A stretch of DNA of 64,000 nucleotides, taken from the NCBI GenBank assembly GCA_037127315.1, contig JBBBDQ010000350.1, forward strand, positions 5,760,001 through 5,824,000. Direction: 5' to 3'. Each line of letters starts with the position of its first letter. Within the stretch, counting starts at the first letter, position 1. The DNA is from Ascarosepion bandense (taxonomy: Eukaryota; Mollusca; Cephalopoda; Sepiida; Sepiidae). The notes beneath the pieces were generated by a model, which made no database searches, had not been told where the DNA came from, and was given only the letters and a program-made list of their open reading frames with translations. Shown one piece after another: positions 59,780 through 64,000 of the stretch. Position numbers and translations under genes: made by a program.

Positions 59780-60330
59780 TTTTTTTAATCGTATCACCCC
59801 GAGCAAGGCGGTAAAGCCACTAATGTGTAGGGGGCTACATAAGTGTAAAAAGATTTATTAGAAGAGAGTGAAGAGGAAGACGAACCAGTAAGAAAGGAGC
59901 AATAGAAAGATGAGAATGCAGGTGTGATGACAGTTTCAAAGGTGGAGAGAAAGGAAAGGATATACGGTGTGGGGAAAGAACTAGAGTCAAGTGGTTAATT
60001 GACATTGCATTTAAATTCCTGGAGGTTGTAGCCGTCAGGAAAGAAAGAATATGGGAGCGAGTTCCATAGGCGGGAAGTGCGAGAGAAGAGGCTGCAGGAG
60101 TAGAATTGTCGTCTGCATTTGGCTAACCTAACTGTGAATGGGTGGGACCTAGTTGCCAATCTGGTTGCACGAGTAAACACCTGTTGAAGAGGCACCAGTG
60201 ACTTAAGTTCGTTCGAGCAGAAGCCATGAAAGTATTTATAGAACAGACAAAGGGGGGCCACATTTCGTCGGTGGGGAAGTGACTGTAGTCGAGCCGCCAA
60301 GTCAGTACCTATCACATTACTGATTCTCTG
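59780..60330 (-). pseudogene. CR1/Jockey-like LINE C-terminus with 3' UTR
   Basis: The 106-codon frame 59995-60315 reads MIGTDLAARLQSLPHRRNVA, YKYFHGFCSNELKSLVPL and RTSRLWNSLPYSFFPDGYNL. The 3' UTR runs left to the terminus ATCACCCCGAGCAAGGCGGT (plus) at about 59790, with poly-A. This is the best-preserved C-terminus of the family in the window; the element is truncated at about 60330, so no polymerase remains. Confidence 0.9.
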
Positions 60331-60690
60331 TTCAAAGTGACTGTAAACTTGGTTACGTGGAGAGGGAAGCGGTTAAAGCTGGCGGCTTGACGAGAGATTT
60401 TCGATAATAGATATCGGACATTTTTGGTTTTATAAAAAAGGATTTTCCATTATTCTCACCAAATCTCAACATCTTTGATCCGCTTTAGTAGATAAAGCAG
60501 CTTGTATGTTTTGACTTATCAAAGATAAAAAAAAAAACAATATAATGATTCATATTGTATGGCCTGTGAGCAAAACTGTTGCTCGGCAGGGAGTATTCTT
60601 AAAAGAATTGAGATAACAAATCTGCTCAATCTTCTCATAGGTTTGTCAGTTAATTATGTATTTTAACTTTGTCTAACATAGTCAGTCTGT
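60331..60690. other. No recognised feature
   Basis: AT-rich, no gene. Confidence 0.5.
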
Positions 60691-60694
60691 CAAA

Positions 60695-61250
60695 TAATCT
60701 TCCGTTACCCCATTAAAACCCCGCTTTGCCATCTATTTTCTTAAGCCCATCAAGTATTCTACGAGTTGCTTTCCCTTCATCTAACCTGTGAGTATCAGAT
60801 TCTCTAAGCTGTCTTTCCTCATTACATGTCCCAGGAACTTCAGTTGTTTTTTCCTAATGTTAAGTATTAGTTGCATTTTCGTTCCCATCTTCACGCAAAC
60901 CTCATTGTTGCTCACCTGTTCGGTCCATGGTATCCTCAGAATCCTTCTGTAGAACCACATTTCGGTTGCTTCAAGTCTCTCCTTTATCTTTGATGAAATT
61001 GTCTAGCATTCATTGCCATATTGAAGAACAGATAGCAATCAGCACTCTTTTTTGTTTTTAGTGAAATTTTCTTCTCTGAATAATCTAATCAACTTCTGGA
61101 ATGCATCCGTTGCCATGCCAATTCGCCTTTGGATCTCAGTGTCACACTTTCCGTCCTCTGTTAGAACACATTCCAGGTATTTAAATTTCTGTACCTGCTC
61201 GATTTTAGTATCTCCGATCTGTAGTTGGCATTTTGGGCTCCTCTTTTTAC
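60695..61250 (-). pseudogene. RTE-like LINE, C-terminal fragment
   Basis: Nucleotide order matches 39560-40200 in the same orientation: CCCAGGAACTTCAGTTG, CCTTCTGTAGAACCACATTT, CATTGCCATATTGAAGAACA and GGAATGCATCC. Translation is broken by several frameshifts. Truncated at about 61250, before the YADD box. Confidence 0.8.
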
Positions 61251-61399
61251 TACACGTACTAACAAATAAAATAAATCTTGATCTTCAAATTTCCCCAGTA
61301 ATGTTTTATACGGGGTCAGTTTCATCTCCAAATAGTTACAACTATTTTTTAATATTAACGAAAGGTTTATTTCCTTAGTTTGCTTCACAGTACACATCA

Positions 61400-61800
61400 T
61401 GGATTATTGCTGCTATATCTAGGCTGGAGCTACATAATCTTTACTTTCATGCCTCGATAAAATTCAAAAACGTTTAATCGGCCTTGTGAGTGATTAATTA
61501 TTTTCGACTTTACAAACTCCCGCTAATCGACTTTTTCCAGATACATTTTCTAGTTCTATCAGTTCAGACATTTACAGCTAAGATATATATAAGCACCGGA
61601 ATGAATCATCTTCATTCATTTCCTATTCAAATGTTAAAAAGAAAGTTCCATTCAGCTTCTTCCCAAGAACCGATAATTTATGGAACAGACTCCCAAGAGG
61701 GTGCTTCCTCCATCGCTGCAATATTAATCTTTTTCAAGTCTAGGATAAACCGTTATCTGTCCTACATAATCTACAATTCTTAGGTGCATAAGAAAACCCA
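61400..61800 (+). pseudogene. CR1/Jockey-like LINE C-terminus, decayed
   Basis: Plus strand fragments include SFLPRTDNLWNRLPRGCFLH, the LWNRLP signature, and upstream a DKIQKR-like trace near 61455. Followed directly by the 173-bp 3' UTR array, which probably belongs to the same or a nested element. Confidence 0.6.
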
Positions 61801-61824
61801 TTCAGTATCCCTCTATCTCGACTG

Positions 61825-63030
61825 TTTTCTTAGTCCCGGTTCACATTCCACCCGCGTCAATTGAACAGGTGAAGAGGTTCATCCCTTGTTTCCTGTTTAG
61901 GATGCGGTTTCCGGTTTTCTCTTTTCCAATCTTTTCATTCTTTTCTTTTCTTTATTTATTTTTATTTTTGTTTTCAATTGGAGTAGATAGACTAAACTAA
62001 ACTATCGCCCGGTTCACACTCCACCCATGTCTATTGAACCGGTGAAGAGGTTCATCCCTTGTTTCCTGTTTAGGATGCGGTTTCCGGTTTTTTCTTTTCC
62101 AATCTTTTCACTTTTTTCTTTTCTTTTTTCTTTTTTATTTTTGCTTTCAATTGGAGTAGATAGACTAAACTAAACTATCACCCGGTTCACACTCCACCCA
62201 CCTCTATTAAACACGTGAAGAGGCTCATCCCTTGTTTCCTGTTTAGGATGCGGTTTCCGGTTTTCTCTTTTCCAATCTTTTCATTTTTTTCTTTTCTTTT
62301 TTCTTTTTTCTTTTTGTTTTCAATTGGAGTAGATAGACTAAACTAAACTATCGCCCGGTTCACACTCCACCCACGTCTATTAAACAGGTGAAGAGGTTTA
62401 TCCCTTGTTTCCTGTTTAGGATGCGGTTTCCGGTTTTTTCTTTTTCCAATCTTTTCACTCTTTTCTTTTCTTTTTTTATTTTTTATTTTTGTTTCCAATT
62501 GGAGTAGATAGACTAAACTAAACTATCGCCCGGTTCACACTCCATCCACGTCTATTAATCAGGTGACGAGGCTCATCCCTTGTTTCCTGTTTAGGATGCG
62601 GTTTCCGGTTTTCTCTTTTCCTATCTTTTCACTCCTTTTCATCTTTTTTTTTTCACTTGGAGTAGATAGACTAAACTATCGCCCGGTTCACACCCACCCA
62701 CGTCTATTAAACAGGTGAAGAGGTTCATCCCTTGTTTCCTGTTTAGGGTGCGGTTTCCGGCTTTCTCTTTTCCAATCTTTTCACTCTTTTCTTTTCTTTT
62801 TTTATATTTTCTTTTTGTTTTCAATTGGAGTAGATAGACTAAACTAAACTATCGCCCGGTTCACACTCCACCCACGTCTATTAAACAGGTGAAGAGGCTC
62901 ATCCCTTGTTCCCTGTTTAGGATGCGGTTTCCGGTTTTCTCTTTTCCAATCTTTTCACTCTTACGTAGCGCCCTGCGCATCAGTGGCGTTACCGCCTTGC
63001 TCGGGATGATATGATTAAAGAAAAAAAAAA
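61825..63030 (+). repeat. Tandem LINE 3' UTR array (7 units, ~173 bp) with terminus
   Basis: The CCCGGTTCACA block recurs at about 61835, 62008, 62181, 62354, 62529, 62682 and 62855: spacing 173 bp except one unit of 153 bp. Each unit includes GGAGTAGATAGACTAAACTA, CATCCCTTGTTTCCTGTTTA and a T-rich run. The last ends in the 3' terminus CCCTGCGCATCAGTGGCGTT and poly-A. Confidence 0.95.
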
Positions 63031-63329
63031 GGCCTTGTATAGGGTGAACAGTAACGTGAAAAATAGAACCTCGCACACTTATCCCAGCTTTTTTTTTTTC
63101 ATTTAAAACAAATTCCAAATCTCCAAAACACAAAATTGTTTTTTTATCGATTTTGAGTTCTTTTAATTTTACGGAATTTAATTTTTCTGTTCTTCGTCTT
63201 TCTTGCACGTTTGCATTTACATGTTGTTTTTTTTTTTTGCCAATAAAAAGTAAAAATGGGACCATTTCGTGAATTTATATACAGTTCTTTATGTAGACAT
63301 AGAAGTAGGCACTTTGACTTGAGATAACT

Positions 63330-63430
63330 AGTAGCAAGCTTGTCTCGCTAGAACAGTTACAACCGAATAGTGAGTTCGATCCTCACTGGGTGCTTCATAC
63401 ATTCGGCCTTGTGCTCCATCTAAGCTACGC
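63330..63430 (+). mobile_element. tRNA-like SINE fragment
   Basis: Box B-like GTGAGTTCGATCCTCACTGG preceded by GTCTCGCTAGAACAGTTACA. No complete cloverleaf is evident. Confidence 0.4.
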
Positions 63431-63704
63431 CTAGAGAATCGCCATGAATGAATATACAGTTTTTTTATTGGTACCTTACAATGAATAACAACCATGTCTC
63501 GGTAGATCAATGAACACTTATCCCAACTTTTCTCTATTTAAAACAAAAGTCTGCAAGGTTCATTTTCAGGATCTTCATCTCCAACAACGTCACATTCTCT
63601 TTCATCCACAACCTAAAGTTTCATCCTTTTTACAAGCAACTTTATCTTGGGAAAAAGCTAAGGCTCAAACCTGGGGTGCGGAGCACTTAGTAGATATGTG
63701 TTCG

Positions 63705-64000
63705 TCATCTATGTGCCCTGTACTTTCAGGACTTAGGCGATCATGGCTTTCCACGTCTCCTCATCCCTGGTGTCTCTTAGTATGTTTTCTCCTGTTACAC
63801 CACGTAACCCTCGTTCCGTCATCCACCTGCTCAAGCTCTTCAAATATGTTATCCGTTGCTTTCCTCTGTCTCTTTTTTTCTTCTATCTGGCCTGCCAGTA
63901 TCAGGTTCTCCAAGCCCTCCTTTCTCATTGCATGTCCCAGGAACTTCAGTTGTCTCTTTCTGATGCTCACTATTAATTTTCCTTTCGTTGCCATTCTTTC
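63705..64000 (-). pseudogene. RTE-like LINE, C-terminal fragment at window edge
   Basis: The 77-codon frame 63761-63994 reads [20 protein letters not shown], then HAMRKEGLENLILAGQIEEK, aligned with residues ~250-300 of the 39.6 kb ORF. The 3' end is at about 63705 (ATGTGCCCTGTACTTTCAGG). The element continues beyond the right edge of the window, so its true length is unknown. Confidence 0.9.

Overview
This window looks like intergenic or heterochromatic DNA from a repeat-rich metazoan. The mixture suggests a mollusc, most likely a cephalopod such as an octopus: dense tRNA-derived SINEs, RTE-like and CR1/Jockey-like LINE tails, Penelope-like elements, mariner remnants, and very long TA, CA, CT and GATA microsatellites. 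The taxon is an inference; no diagnostic host gene is present. I found no intact host protein-coding gene, no spliced gene model, no functional tRNA and no bacterial-type feature. Nearly all long open frames are read-through of tandem repeats or broken transposon proteins.

Layout. 1-6000: a SINE, an unclassified repeat (called R1 here), LINE 3' ends including a 215-bp tandem array of the LINE tail, and a pyrimidine-rich microsatellite. 6570-9080: a 5'-truncated Penelope-like element (GIY-YIG end of the protein) between inverted arms that carry hammerhead-like motifs. 9345-12800: decayed RTE, mariner, SINE and CR1/Jockey-like LINE fragments. 12905-16996: two copies of a composite in which a tRNA-derived SINE core sits between inverted Penelope-type terminal repeats, plus SINEs. 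17105-32400: about 15.3 kb of one 96-97 bp satellite (roughly 158 units), degenerate at its right edge, where an RTE element with a (TTC)n tail has inserted. Beyond that element lies a ~37-bp degenerate tandem that looks like the satellite's simpler relative. 34466-36250: R1, a SINE, large TA and GT arrays and a mariner tail. 36430-39320: LINE fragments around a 60-bp minisatellite. 39548-40600: the longest open RTE reverse-transcriptase frame (346 aa). 40918-48945: a possible solo LTR, SINEs, a LINE interrupted by a 501-bp retroposon that starts with a 5S rRNA sequence and has an 11-bp target-site duplication, a terminal-inverted-repeat MITE and a 21-bp minisatellite. 48976-64000: RTE fragments, LINE 3'-tail tandem arrays, GATA and CA arrays, a mariner transposase remnant, two foldback elements, R1, SINEs and a final RTE fragment at the window edge.

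The elements relate by parasitism and nesting, not as a pathway. Autonomous LINE families (RTE-like and CR1/Jockey-like) supply reverse transcriptase; SINEs with tRNA or 5S heads are their likely dependants; Penelope-type terminal repeats flank SINE cores. The most interesting points are the 5S-headed composite SINE, the foldback and composite cassettes with hammerhead-like motifs, and the large satellite with its possible ancestral monomer next door.
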